DNA of 8,585 bases from contig DATJXG010000130.1 of assembly GCA_035500455.1 (NCBI GenBank), forward strand, positions 1 to 8,585. The letters are read 5' to 3'. Source of the stretch: DATJXG01 sp035500455 (GTDB lineage Bacteria; Acidobacteriota; Terriglobia; Terriglobales; Acidobacteriaceae). Of the stretch, positions 1 through 7,062 are shown one piece after another. Both the position numbers and the translations under genes were made by a program. The notes beneath the pieces were generated by a model that saw only the letters and a program-made list of their open reading frames with translations, did no database searches and was not told where the DNA came from. Position 1 is the first letter of the stretch; every line of letters begins with the position of its first letter.

Positions 1-786
1 ATTCTGGTGAAGAATGGCAAGGCCACTGGCGTAGTTCTCAGCAACGGCGACGAAGTATACGCCGACGTAGTTTCCTCCAGCGTCGATCCTCGACTTACTT
101 TTACCAAATTCATCGAAAAAGAAAATCTCCCCGGCGACTTCCTGGAAGAAGTCAATCGCTATAAGTTCCGCGGCTCGTCGGGCAAAGTGAACATGGCGCT
201 CGACGCCTTGCCCAACTTCAAATGCATGCCTGGTCCCGGCGCGCACCTGCGCGGCGCGATTTCGATTTCGCCGAGCGTCGAGTACATGGAGCGTGCTTAC
301 GACGATGCCAAGTACGGCAATTTCTCCCGCCGGCCGTACATCGACATGGTGATCCCAACGCTCACCGATCCCTCGGTCGCGCCGCCCGGCAAGCACATTC
401 TTTCCTGCTTCGTACAGTACGCACCGTATAAATTGCGTCAAGGTTTGGACTGGGACTCCCAGAAAGAAGCCTTCGGCGATAACGTGGTCAACACCATCGC
501 CGAGTACGCGCCCAACATCAAAGACATCATCCTGCACCGCCAGGTAGTGACGCCGCTCGATCTGGAGCGCGAATGGGGTCTGAGCGAAGGCAACATCTTC
601 CAGGGCGAGCTGTCGCTGGAGCAACTTTTCTTCCTGCGTCCAGTTCCTGGATGGGCGCAGTACCGCACGCCCATCAAGAACCTTTACATGTGTGGCTCGG
701 CCACGCATCCGGGTGGCGGCATTATGGGTGCGAATGGCCGCCTTGCCGCGCTGGAGATTCTGAAAGACCACAAGGGAGCCGCGTAA
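1..786 (+). CDS. FAD-dependent oxidoreductase, phytoene-desaturase/PYROXD2-like, C-terminal part (5' end outside window)
   Basis: The frame is open from base 1 and ends with TAA at 784-786, giving 261 visible residues; the N-terminal half with the dinucleotide-binding fold lies outside the window. A GTG at 7 is internal, because the reading frame and the homology to the next gene continue through the edge. The C-terminal segment carries the family signature PIKNLYMCGSATHPGGG followed by a glycine-rich stretch and NGRLAALEIL, which in this superfamily (COG1233) closes over the FAD. The visible part aligns along its whole length with the C-terminal half of the next gene, at roughly half identity by eye; shared blocks include YAPYKL and DPS.APPGKH. 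Members are flavoproteins that oxidise or isomerise hydrophobic substrates, but the substrate here is unknown and no carotenoid genes accompany it. The stop codon abuts the next gene's ATG, so the two are probably cotranscribed. The family is secure, the reaction is not. Confidence 0.9.
   Translation: MLVKNGKATGVVLSNGDEVYADVVSSSVDPRLTFTKFIEKENLPGDFLEEVNRYKFRGSSGKVNMALDALPNFKCMPGPGAHLRGAISISPSVEYMERAYDDAKYGNFSRRPYIDMVIPTLTDPSVAPPGKHILSCFVQYAPYKLRQGLDWDSQKEAFGDNVVNTIAEYAPNIKDIILHRQVVTPLDLEREWGLSEGNIFQGELSLEQLFFLRPVPGWAQYRTPIKNLYMCGSATHPGGGIMGANGRLAALEILKDHKGAA
774..778 (+). promoter_or_regulatory. Ribosome binding site of the second oxidoreductase, inside the first gene's 3' end
   Basis: The purine-rich GGGAG lies eight bases before the ATG at 787 and within the last codons of the upstream gene. 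The stop codon TAA and the start ATG are directly adjacent. This supports the ATG at 787 as the start and suggests translational coupling of the two paralogues. Confidence 0.6.
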
Positions 787-2382
787 ATGCCCGAGACTCG
801 CGATGTGGTCATCATCGGTGGCGGCCACAACGGCCTGGTCACTGCCTTCTATCTCGCCAAAGCCGGATTTAGGCCACTCGTTCTTGAACGCCGCGCCCAG
901 CCCGGCGGCGCAGCCATCACCGAAGAATTTCACCCTGGCTTTCGCTGTTCCACGTTAGCTCACAGCGCTGGACCTTTGCGTCCGGATATCGTGTGCGACA
1001 TGGAACTCGAGAAACACGGACTGAAGTTGATCAAGTCCGAAGTCGGAGTGTCCGCGCTGTCACCCGATGGCCGCGCCCTGGTGCTCTACGACGACACCAC
1101 CAAAGCGGCGCAGGAGATCGCAAAGTTCTCCCAGAAAGACGCCGCGAAGTATTCCGAGTTCCAGGCCTCGCTGGAGAAGATCGGCAAAGTGATCGCGGAA
1201 GCGCTGGCCACCGCCCCGCCAAACATCGATGACCCCAGCAAAGGCGACCTTTGGGCGATGCTCAAAACCGGCCGCGCCATTCGCAACCTCGGTAAGAAAG
1301 ACATGTACCGCCTGCTGCGCTGGGGACCGATGGCAGTTGCCGATCTGGTGGCGGAATTCTTCGAAACCGAACTTCTGCGTGCGACCGTCGCGGCGCGCGG
1401 AATTTTCGGAACATTCCTCGGCCCGTGGTCCGCAGGCAGCAGCCTGGTGCTCCTCATCCGCGCCGCCGGCGACGCTAATCCCGCAGGCTCAGCCAACTTC
1501 GCCGCCGGAGGCGCAGGCGCAATTACCCAGGCCATGGCCGCATCCGCAAAGGCCGCCGGCGTGGAAATTCGCAGTAACGCCGAAGTCGCCGAAGTCCGGG
1601 TGAAAGATGGCGCGGCAACGGGTGTGGTGCTTTCCAGTGGAGAAGAAATCGCCGCCCGGGCAGTCATCTCTAATACCGATCCCAAACGCACGCTGCTCAA
1701 GCTGGTGGACCCGACGCACCTGTCGCCGGATTTCGTTATGAAGCTCCAGCACTACCGCACGCCCGGGACGGTGGCAAAAGTGAATCTGGCGCTGTCAGCG
1801 CTGCCGGAATTTAAGAATGCAGGCGCGGGCGCCCCGCTGGACCCGGGTGCGCTCAGCGGCCGCATCCACATCGGCCCCGAAATTGACTACCTGGAGCGCG
1901 CCTTCGACGAATCAAAATACGGCGAATTTTCCAAGCACCCATATCTGGAAGTCACGATTCCCTCGCTGAGCGACCCGTCGCTCGCGCCGCCGGGCAAGCA
2001 TGTGATGTCCATCTACATGCAGTATGCGCCCTATAAGCTGAAGAACGGCGACTGGGAGACCAGCCGCAGCTCGCTCGGAGAAACGGTCGTGAAGACGCTC
2101 GCGCAATACGCGCCAAACCTTCCGGAGTTGGTGATGGACGGCCAGATCATCACGCCGAAGGATCTGGAAGAAACTTACGGCCTCACCGGCGGCCACATCT
2201 TTCACGGCGAGTTGGCGCTCGATCAGTTTTTCACGATGCGCCCGCTGCTCGACTGGGCGCGGTACAAAACGCCGATCCGCAATCTGTATCTCTGCGGCTC
2301 GGGCACGCACCCAGGAGCAGGCCTGACCGGGGGATCAGGCGCGAATGCCGCGAAAGAGATCGCGAAAGCGCTAAAAGCGTAG
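787..2382 (+). CDS. FAD-dependent oxidoreductase, phytoene-desaturase/PYROXD2-like, complete
   Basis: This 531-residue protein starts with a Rossmann-type FAD-binding motif: VVIIGGGHNGLVTAFYLAKAG, with G11, G13 and G16 as the GxGxxG glycines and E34 (LVLERR) at the position that usually binds the FAD ribose. A GG doublet follows at 40-41. The C-terminus, from about residue 499, carries NLYLCGSGTHPGAG and a glycine-rich segment that complete the FAD site. Length and both motifs fit COG1233, the phytoene dehydrogenase-related family that includes human PYROXD2. There is no signal peptide, so it is probably cytosolic or peripherally membrane-bound. Compared with the upstream paralogue, the closing segment differs: GLTGGSGANAAKEI here, GIMGANGRLAALEI there. 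The start is fixed by the N-terminal FAD motif and a good ribosome binding site. The stop codon TAG is the first three bases of an intergenic palindromic repeat. The substrate is unknown; 'phytoene desaturase' should be read as fold, not function. Confidence 0.92.
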   Translation: MPETRDVVIIGGGHNGLVTAFYLAKAGFRPLVLERRAQPGGAAITEEFHPGFRCSTLAHSAGPLRPDIVCDMELEKHGLKLIKSEVGVSALSPDGRALVLYDDTTKAAQEIAKFSQKDAAKYSEFQASLEKIGKVIAEALATAPPNIDDPSKGDLWAMLKTGRAIRNLGKKDMYRLLRWGPMAVADLVAEFFETELLRATVAARGIFGTFLGPWSAGSSLVLLIRAAGDANPAGSANFAAGGAGAITQAMAASAKAAGVEIRSNAEVAEVRVKDGAATGVVLSSGEEIAARAVISNTDPKRTLLKLVDPTHLSPDFVMKLQHYRTPGTVAKVNLALSALPEFKNAGAGAPLDPGALSGRIHIGPEIDYLERAFDESKYGEFSKHPYLEVTIPSLSDPSLAPPGKHVMSIYMQYAPYKLKNGDWETSRSSLGETVVKTLAQYAPNLPELVMDGQIITPKDLEETYGLTGGHIFHGELALDQFFTMRPLLDWARYKTPIRNLYLCGSGTHPGAGLTGGSGANAAKEIAKALKA

Positions 2383-2406
2383 CGCCGGCGTCTCGCCGGC
2401 CCGGTA

Positions 2407-2429
2407 GAGACGTTGCTTCGCAACGTCTC
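2407..2429. repeat. Perfect 10-bp stem-loop
   Basis: GAGACGTTGC (2407-2416) and GCAACGTCTC (2420-2429) are exact reverse complements around the loop TTC. It resembles the GAGACGTTGC-type palindromes dispersed in many environmental bacterial genomes. No T run follows on either strand, so it is unlikely to be a simple Rho-independent terminator, although it could protect the 3' end of the upstream transcript. Confidence 0.8.
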
Positions 2430-2455
2430 CGCCATACAAAAACCCGAAGGGCTTG

Positions 2456-2537
2456 TCACTCCGAGAAGCGGATGCGACGAGGAATCTGCAGTCCCCGCCC
2501 GCAGCAAACTGCAGATCCCGCGCTTCGCTCGGGATGA
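2456..2537. repeat. Imperfect inverted repeat with ATCTGCAG/CTGCAGAT inner ends
   Basis: The left arm (about 2456-2491) ends in ATCTGCAG and the right arm (about 2509-2537) begins with CTGCAGAT. The outer parts, TCACTCCGAG on the left and CTCGGGATGA on the right, are also complementary with mismatches, and the left arm has several extra bases. The right arm contains GATCCCGCGCTTCGCTCGGG, itself able to fold. Its forward translation gives an IPRFARDE-like peptide, a well-known mark of a dispersed repeat that is often miscalled as protein. I treat it as a repeat family member, not a gene. Confidence 0.65.
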
Positions 2538-2550
2538 GATTGCGCATGGG

Positions 2551-2568
2551 TTCTGCGTGATCGCAGAA
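2551..2568. repeat. Small perfect 7-bp stem-loop
   Basis: TTCTGCG (2551-2557) pairs exactly with CGCAGAA (2562-2568) around the loop TGAT. It lies inside the composite repeat region upstream of purU. A 7-bp stem can arise by chance, but its place in a run of palindromes makes it noteworthy. Confidence 0.5.
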
Positions 2569-2630
2569 TTGATCGGAGTTAGGAGACTCTGCCGGCGGGA
2601 CGCCGGCGCTACAGCGACCGCGACGCCACC

Positions 2631-3485
2631 ATGAAGAACTCCGCCATCTTGCTGCTCGCCTGCCCCGACCGCAAAGGCCTGGTGGCGACGATTGCCGATT
2701 TTGTCTTCCGCCACAACGGCAACATCCTTCACGCGGATGAACACGGCGACCCCGAATCCGATCTTTTCCTGATGCGCGTCGAGTTCGACCCCGCCGCCTT
2801 CGACATTCCGCTTGCCGACTTCGGCAAGCACTTCACCCCTATCGCGGAAAAGTTTCAGATGCAGTGGCGCCTGGCGCAATCCAGCTACCGCCCCAAAATG
2901 GCAATCCTGGTCTCGAAATACGATCACTGCCTCGCTGATCTGCTGTACCGCCACAAGAGCGGCGAACTGGCCTGCGAGATTCCGCTCGTCATTTCCAACC
3001 ACGGAGACAACCAGCCGCTGGCCGATTTCTATCGCATTCCGTTCTTCGTGGTTTCGGTGACGAAAGAGAATAAGCCAGACGCTGAAAAGAAGATTCAGGA
3101 TTTGCTGGCTCACCACCTCCCCGATTTCATCGTGCTGGCGCGCTACATGCAGATTCTCTCTAACGAGTTCGTCAACCGCTACCCGCGGCGCATCATCAAC
3201 ATTCATCACTCATTTCTGCCGGCGTTTGTCGGCGCCAGGCCCTATCACCAGGCGTTCCAGCGCGGAGTCAAGCTGATTGGCGCCACCAGCCATTACGTCA
3301 CCGAAGTGCTCGACGACGGTCCCATCATCGAGCAGGACGTGGTCCGCATTTCCCACCGCGATACGCTCGACGACCTTCTGCAGAAAGGCCGCGACCTGGA
3401 GAAAGTCGTGCTCTCGCGCGCCGTGCGCTGGCACATCGAAAACCGCATCCTGCTGTACGGGAATAAGACGGTAGTGTTTACGTAG
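2631..3485 (+). CDS. purU: Formyltetrahydrofolate deformylase
   Basis: PurU hydrolyses 10-formyltetrahydrofolate to tetrahydrofolate and formate in the cytosol, balancing one-carbon folates and feeding formate to formate-dependent purine synthesis where PurT is present. At 284 residues it has the family's usual length. An N-terminal ACT domain (about 1-80, starting ILLLACPDRKGLVATIADF) is followed by a formyltransferase-type hydrolase domain (about 88-284). The catalytic set is visible: N190 and H192 in NIHHSFLPAF, and D228 in the LDDGPIIEQD motif. GARPYHQAF and GATSHYVTE are typical of PurU rather than PurN. The ATG at 2631 gives the canonical N-terminus. An in-frame TAG at 2580-2582 blocks a longer form, but no Shine-Dalgarno sequence is evident before the ATG. 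The nearest upstream gene in the same direction is 248 bp away across palindromic repeats, so shared transcription is uncertain. The gene is tail-to-tail with the receptor gene. Confidence 0.97.
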   Translation: MKNSAILLLACPDRKGLVATIADFVFRHNGNILHADEHGDPESDLFLMRVEFDPAAFDIPLADFGKHFTPIAEKFQMQWRLAQSSYRPKMAILVSKYDHCLADLLYRHKSGELACEIPLVISNHGDNQPLADFYRIPFFVVSVTKENKPDAEKKIQDLLAHHLPDFIVLARYMQILSNEFVNRYPRRIINIHHSFLPAFVGARPYHQAFQRGVKLIGATSHYVTEVLDDGPIIEQDVVRISHRDTLDDLLQKGRDLEKVVLSRAVRWHIENRILLYGNKTVVFT

Positions 3486-3509
3486 AGGATCTCGGCGCAA
3501 CCGGCGCAA

Positions 3510-6500
3510 TTAATAAATCAGCTTCAGCGAGAACTGTATCTGCCGTGAAGGCCCCGCCGTCTTGCTGATCACGCCAAACCCGCTTCCCCGCAGGATGTTC
3601 GAGGGCAGCCCGAAATCCACGATGTTAAAGATGTTGAAGAACTCCGCGCGAAACTCAATGGTTCCCAGTTCGCCATTGCCACGATGACCGAAGGGCGTGT
3701 CTTTGATCAGCGCGAAATCGAAGTCATGAAATCCCGGCCCGCGGAAAGTATTGCGGCCCAGCGTGCCGAAGCGTCCCTGGTTCGGTCCAGTCCCGCCGGG
3801 AACATTGATCGGAATATAGAAAAACGAAGCATTGTCAGCCCCGCGCCCGAAATAATCCTGCCGCACGGTGCGGCTGGTTGAGAAGTCGGGCTGCGCCACT
3901 TGATCAGGCCGGTCGGTACCACCCGCGCCGGCGCCGGTCTGCTGGATCCCCGAGTACACCGAAAACGGCGAACCGCTCATCAAGGTAGTGACGTTCAGCA
4001 GTTGCCAGCCTCGCGTCAGCGCACGTCCCAGGGGCCGCAGGAAACTCACGCGGTCGAGCGGCAATACCTGAATCACGCTGGCGGTGAAGACGTGGGTCAC
4101 GTCAAACGTGGAGGGTCCCTTTTCTTCTTCGGGATGAAACGGGTCCTGCGGCAGCGTCTGCAGCACAGTGCCGGTGGCGCCGAACAGGCCGCCCAGCACG
4201 GAACTGGTGTCGTCCAGAGACTTTGAGTACGTATAGCTCGCCTGAAATCCCAGACCCAGCCGCGCCGAATTCTTGCTGAGCCCGGTTTGCAGCGAGTGGT
4301 AGGTCGAATGCGAGCTGCTGGTAATGATGCTCTCCGGCCCGAATCCGCTGATGGCGTTTCCCGCCGCGTCAAATTGGGTGAACGGCGCGAAACCCGGGCC
4401 CGCTCCGCCGTACCCGTTCGGCGAATAAACGCACGGGAGATGAACTCCGGCCGTAGCCACATAAGCCACGCTCAGCTTCACGTCCCCGAAGTCATGATCG
4501 ACCCCGAGTGTATAAGTTCCGATGTAGCCATTGCGGAATTCTTTGGCAATGCCAGGAATGGTGAGCAGTTGCAGTTGATGGCCTGGAGTAAGAGCCGTCA
4601 GGTCATCCTGAAAGCGCTGCAAGTCGATGGGCGTATTCGCCGCCACATCCCGCGCCTGGCCATTGGGAAAGAGCAATTGCCCCCCGGTGGTATAAGCAGG
4701 CGGCAGGTCCACCGGCACCACGGTATTCGAAAAGGGAACCGGCACGCCCGGCAAAGCGCTCACAAAAATATTGAACGCCAGCGGAATCGAGCCGGTCAGA
4801 AAATTGTCCTGCCAGAGATTGGGGATGAGTGTGGTGATCGCGCCGCCGGCATGCAGCACCGTATGACTGCCGAGGGCGTGGTCCACCGAAAGCCGCGGCC
4901 CCCAGCCGTTCCAGTCCTGATCGTAAGGAGGCTGCGGATTGTAGAGAAACACCTGCTGCGCGTTGCGGTCCCAGTAGGGCACGGGCTTGCCGTCGGCACC
5001 AAGGAATACAGGGTTTGACGTCCGCTGCTCCGCCTCGTGAATGCGGCTGTTCACTTCGTAGCGCAGCCCGTAAGAAACCGTCCAGGTCGGGCTTGGCTTC
5101 CACGTGTCCTCGAAATAAAAGTTGTAAGCTTCGCGCCGCACTCCGGCTTCGTCGAAGCGGTCGCCGATCGGGGTGAGGTCGGAAGCAGCGCTCACGCTGT
5201 AGGAATATGGCGTTGCCGTGAGCAACCCAGTCAGCGAATCCGGCAAGGGATCACCCACATGAATATCGTGCTGCCCGCTGGCCGAGGGAATGAGCACCGG
5301 CGAGTAGGCGGTGCCTCCGCCAAACGAATATGCCCCGTTCGGGGCGGTTCCGAAGATCGTGGTGTCCCGGTTCACGCGGAGTTCCACGCCCCACTTGAAC
5401 GCATGATTCCGGTGCAGGTAGCCCATATCCTCCTTCAACTGATAGAGATTTCCGAACGATCCGAAGATCGAGCCAGCCGGCGAATCGAATCCTTCGAAGA
5501 GGCCGTCACCGAAGCCGATCCCAGGCTGCACGTGGTTGGCCGCGGGGAAAAACGGAGTGCTGCGCACGTATCCCAGCGAAGTCTCCGAAGTAAAGTGAGG
5601 AGAAATCGTGCGCACATACTTCACGCCGGCATTGCGCTGGTGGTCAAAAAACTTGATGGCGAATGTCGGGTCGATGGCCGTCTGGTCGGGATTGGTAAGC
5701 GGACCGGTCACCTGGTTCAGGCTGAAACGCGTAACCAGCGTCGCCTTATCTGAGATGCGGTGATCAATCCGCGCCGAAAATTGATCGGTTCGAGTAGAAA
5801 CCTTCGAGGCTGCCGCATAAGTGCGCGCCCCATACGCGCCTTCAGGATCGTTGGGCAACGGATACGCCGCCAGCACCGAGGCAATTGCCGGGTTCACCGG
5901 AACGGTCAGCGTGTCGCCGGGAATCGTGGTGGTGTCGATGCCCTGCCGCTCTTCCGCCGTGGGAACCGGAAACACCTGCGTCGTTCCCAGCACCTGGCGG
6001 AATCCCTGATATTCGCCGAAGTAATAGGTGCGGCCCCGGCCGTCATAAATGTGCGGCAACACCACCGGGCCGCCGTTGGTAAACCCGAATTCATTGCGCA
6101 CGAAGGGCGGAATGCGGTGCTCATCGGCGACGCTCTTGTGGTCGAAGAAATTGCGCGCGTCGAAGGCGGCATTGCGCACGAACTCAAACATGCTGCCGTG
6201 CACCTGGTCTGCCCCGGACTTCGAAACCACGTTGGTGTAGCTCGCCCCGCCGTGGCCGATCTCCGCCGGCATCACTCCCGAACTGGCCTGCACCTCCTGT
6301 ATGGCATCCACATTGAAGTTAGAAAAGGTCGCCCCGCCCATCTCCGGGTCGGTCGTGTCCGCGGAATCCAGAGCAAACACAGTTGCCGATCCGCGTTGCC
6401 CATTCACCGCAAACTGTTGTGTGAAATTGGCGGCGCCGTTGGTATCGGTCATGGTGCCCGCGGCCAGCAGCAATAGCTTGCTGAAGTCGCGCTCGTTCAA

Positions 6501-6935
6501 CGGGAGGCTTGAAACCTCCCCGCTGGAGAGATGCTCACCGCCGCTAGCCTGCGGGCTGGCGGATGCTTCACCCGTCACCAGGCGAAGCTGCGGCTCTGAC
6601 GAAGACAATTGCAACTCCGCGGTCAGTGCGGTTGCGGCCTTGAATGCGACAGTGCGGGCTGCCTGGAAAGTCTCTCCGCCGGTGCTTACGGAGATCTCGT
6701 ACTCGCCGGCCTCCACCCCGGAAAAAGAAAATTCGCCGCGGGCGGAAGTCTTAGCCGTGTAGTCGCGAGTCCCGGAAGTCGGGTGCAGCCGAACGGTGGC
6801 GTTCCCCGCCGGATTTCCGGCGCCGTCGCGCAGCACGCCGCTCCAGGAGGCCCCCGAGAGGGCCTGCAGCGGCGCCGCCGCCAGCACAGTAATCACCCAC
6901 AGGCTCCGCAGGAGGCCGCCAAATCGAAGGGACAT
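3510..6935 (-). CDS. TonB-dependent-receptor-like outer-membrane protein with carboxypeptidase-regulatory-like domain
   Basis: The 1141-residue product is probably an outer-membrane beta-barrel that imports a large substrate with TonB energy, or an Oar-like surface protein. A signal peptide is visible (basic MSLRFGGLLRS, then LWVITVLAAAPLQA, cleavage near 25-28). Residues about 30-110 form a carboxypeptidase regulatory-like beta-sandwich (SGVLRDGAGNPAGNATVRL, then GEFSFSGVEAGEYEISV). A plug-like domain follows at about 140-260, with LPLNERDF, FAVNGQRG, IQEVQ and a TNVVSKSGADQVHGSMFEF stretch. The rest is barrel-like, with alternating aromatic strands. Near the end, FRAEFFNIFN is typical of acidobacterial members, and the last residue is an aromatic Tyr (FSLKLIY), as barrel assembly prefers. 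I see no clear TonB box. No SusD-like, transporter or degradative gene lies nearby, so the substrate cannot be guessed. The ATG is supported by the signal peptide; GGGGG is very close upstream. The family is confident, active transport is inferred. Confidence 0.93.
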   Translation of the reverse strand: MSLRFGGLLRSLWVITVLAAAPLQALSGASWSGVLRDGAGNPAGNATVRLHPTSGTRDYTAKTSARGEFSFSGVEAGEYEISVSTGGETFQAARTVAFKAATALTAELQLSSSEPQLRLVTGEASASPQASGGEHLSSGEVSSLPLNERDFSKLLLLAAGTMTDTNGAANFTQQFAVNGQRGSATVFALDSADTTDPEMGGATFSNFNVDAIQEVQASSGVMPAEIGHGGASYTNVVSKSGADQVHGSMFEFVRNAAFDARNFFDHKSVADEHRIPPFVRNEFGFTNGGPVVLPHIYDGRGRTYYFGEYQGFRQVLGTTQVFPVPTAEERQGIDTTTIPGDTLTVPVNPAIASVLAAYPLPNDPEGAYGARTYAAASKVSTRTDQFSARIDHRISDKATLVTRFSLNQVTGPLTNPDQTAIDPTFAIKFFDHQRNAGVKYVRTISPHFTSETSLGYVRSTPFFPAANHVQPGIGFGDGLFEGFDSPAGSIFGSFGNLYQLKEDMGYLHRNHAFKWGVELRVNRDTTIFGTAPNGAYSFGGGTAYSPVLIPSASGQHDIHVGDPLPDSLTGLLTATPYSYSVSAASDLTPIGDRFDEAGVRREAYNFYFEDTWKPSPTWTVSYGLRYEVNSRIHEAEQRTSNPVFLGADGKPVPYWDRNAQQVFLYNPQPPYDQDWNGWGPRLSVDHALGSHTVLHAGGAITTLIPNLWQDNFLTGSIPLAFNIFVSALPGVPVPFSNTVVPVDLPPAYTTGGQLLFPNGQARDVAANTPIDLQRFQDDLTALTPGHQLQLLTIPGIAKEFRNGYIGTYTLGVDHDFGDVKLSVAYVATAGVHLPCVYSPNGYGGAGPGFAPFTQFDAAGNAISGFGPESIITSSSHSTYHSLQTGLSKNSARLGLGFQASYTYSKSLDDTSSVLGGLFGATGTVLQTLPQDPFHPEEEKGPSTFDVTHVFTASVIQVLPLDRVSFLRPLGRALTRGWQLLNVTTLMSGSPFSVYSGIQQTGAGAGGTDRPDQVAQPDFSTSRTVRQDYFGRGADNASFFYIPINVPGGTGPNQGRFGTLGRNTFRGPGFHDFDFALIKDTPFGHRGNGELGTIEFRAEFFNIFNIVDFGLPSNILRGSGFGVISKTAGPSRQIQFSLKLIY

Positions 6936-6944
6936 ACCCCCGGC

Positions 6945-6950
6945 ATTATA
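6945..6950 (-). promoter_or_regulatory. Candidate -10 element (TATAAT) of the receptor gene
   Basis: On the minus strand a perfect TATAAT sits only nine bases before the ATG at 6935. The best -35-like hexamer upstream, TTGAGA, is 22 bases away, which is too far for a standard sigma-70 promoter, and no extended -10 TG is present. If it is used, transcription would begin within two or three bases of the ATG, giving a nearly leaderless mRNA. It may instead be a chance match in GC-rich DNA. Confidence 0.35.
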
Positions 6951-7062
6951 CTGGCGTGACCCGCCTCCGCTATCTCAACCTTGACCATAGCGGGTGACCG
7001 AATCGGCTCCAGCCAGGCAATCCGGGCCAAGACCGGGATCGGGACATCCTCCCTTCATGCGG

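Larger units (their letters stand above)
2380..2611. repeat. Composite palindromic intergenic repeat region bounded by 21-bp inverted arms
   Basis: Bases 2380-2400 and 2591-2611 are inverted copies of each other, matching at 20 of 21 positions. Each arm is itself a hairpin, with stem GCCGGCG/CGCCGGC and a three-base loop (2384-2400 and 2591-2607). Between them lie a perfect 10-bp hairpin (2407-2429), a longer imperfect inverted repeat (2456-2537) and a 7-bp hairpin (2551-2568). The region has no credible gene. None of the hairpins is followed by a T run on either strand, so I do not call an intrinsic terminator. The arms resemble short GC-rich palindromes (core GCGCCGGCGTCCCGCCGGC) that I recall as abundant between genes in acidobacterial genomes; that recollection is not a database result. 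Confidence 0.75.

Noticed and set aside
787..2382. Calling the oxidoreductases phytoene desaturase (crtI) and proposing a carotenoid cluster
   Set aside because: Only the superfamily fold is supported. No phytoene synthase, cyclase or other carotenoid gene is in the window, and the C-terminal motif is closer to PYROXD2-like proteins.
2384..2429. Rho-independent terminator after the oxidoreductase pair
   Set aside because: The stems are good but neither strand has a T run after them, so they do not meet the usual criteria.
2456..2568. Riboswitch or structured leader controlling purU
   Set aside because: The folding potential comes from simple palindromes that look like dispersed repeats. I see no conserved core of a tetrahydrofolate, glycine, purine or other known riboswitch.
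2413..2634. A 73-codon plus-strand open frame in the spacer upstream of purU
   Set aside because: It translates the palindromic repeats (IPRFARDE-like and RRDAGAT-like peptides), has no ribosome binding site and overlaps the purU start. It is a typical repeat-derived false gene.
2223..3209. A 328-codon minus-strand open frame antisense to purU and the second oxidoreductase's end
   Set aside because: It runs across two well-supported genes and the repeat spacer and has no recognisable domain. Long antisense frames are expected in GC-rich coding DNA.
3486..3509. Bidirectional terminator between purU and the receptor gene
   Set aside because: The 24-bp gap contains only a short direct repeat (GGCGCAA twice) and no stem-loop.
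5037..6476. Two plus-strand open frames of 238 codons each inside the receptor gene
   Set aside because: They are antisense shadows of the receptor, rich in Arg, and have no domain. The minus-strand frame is continuous and has signal peptide, plug-like and barrel features.
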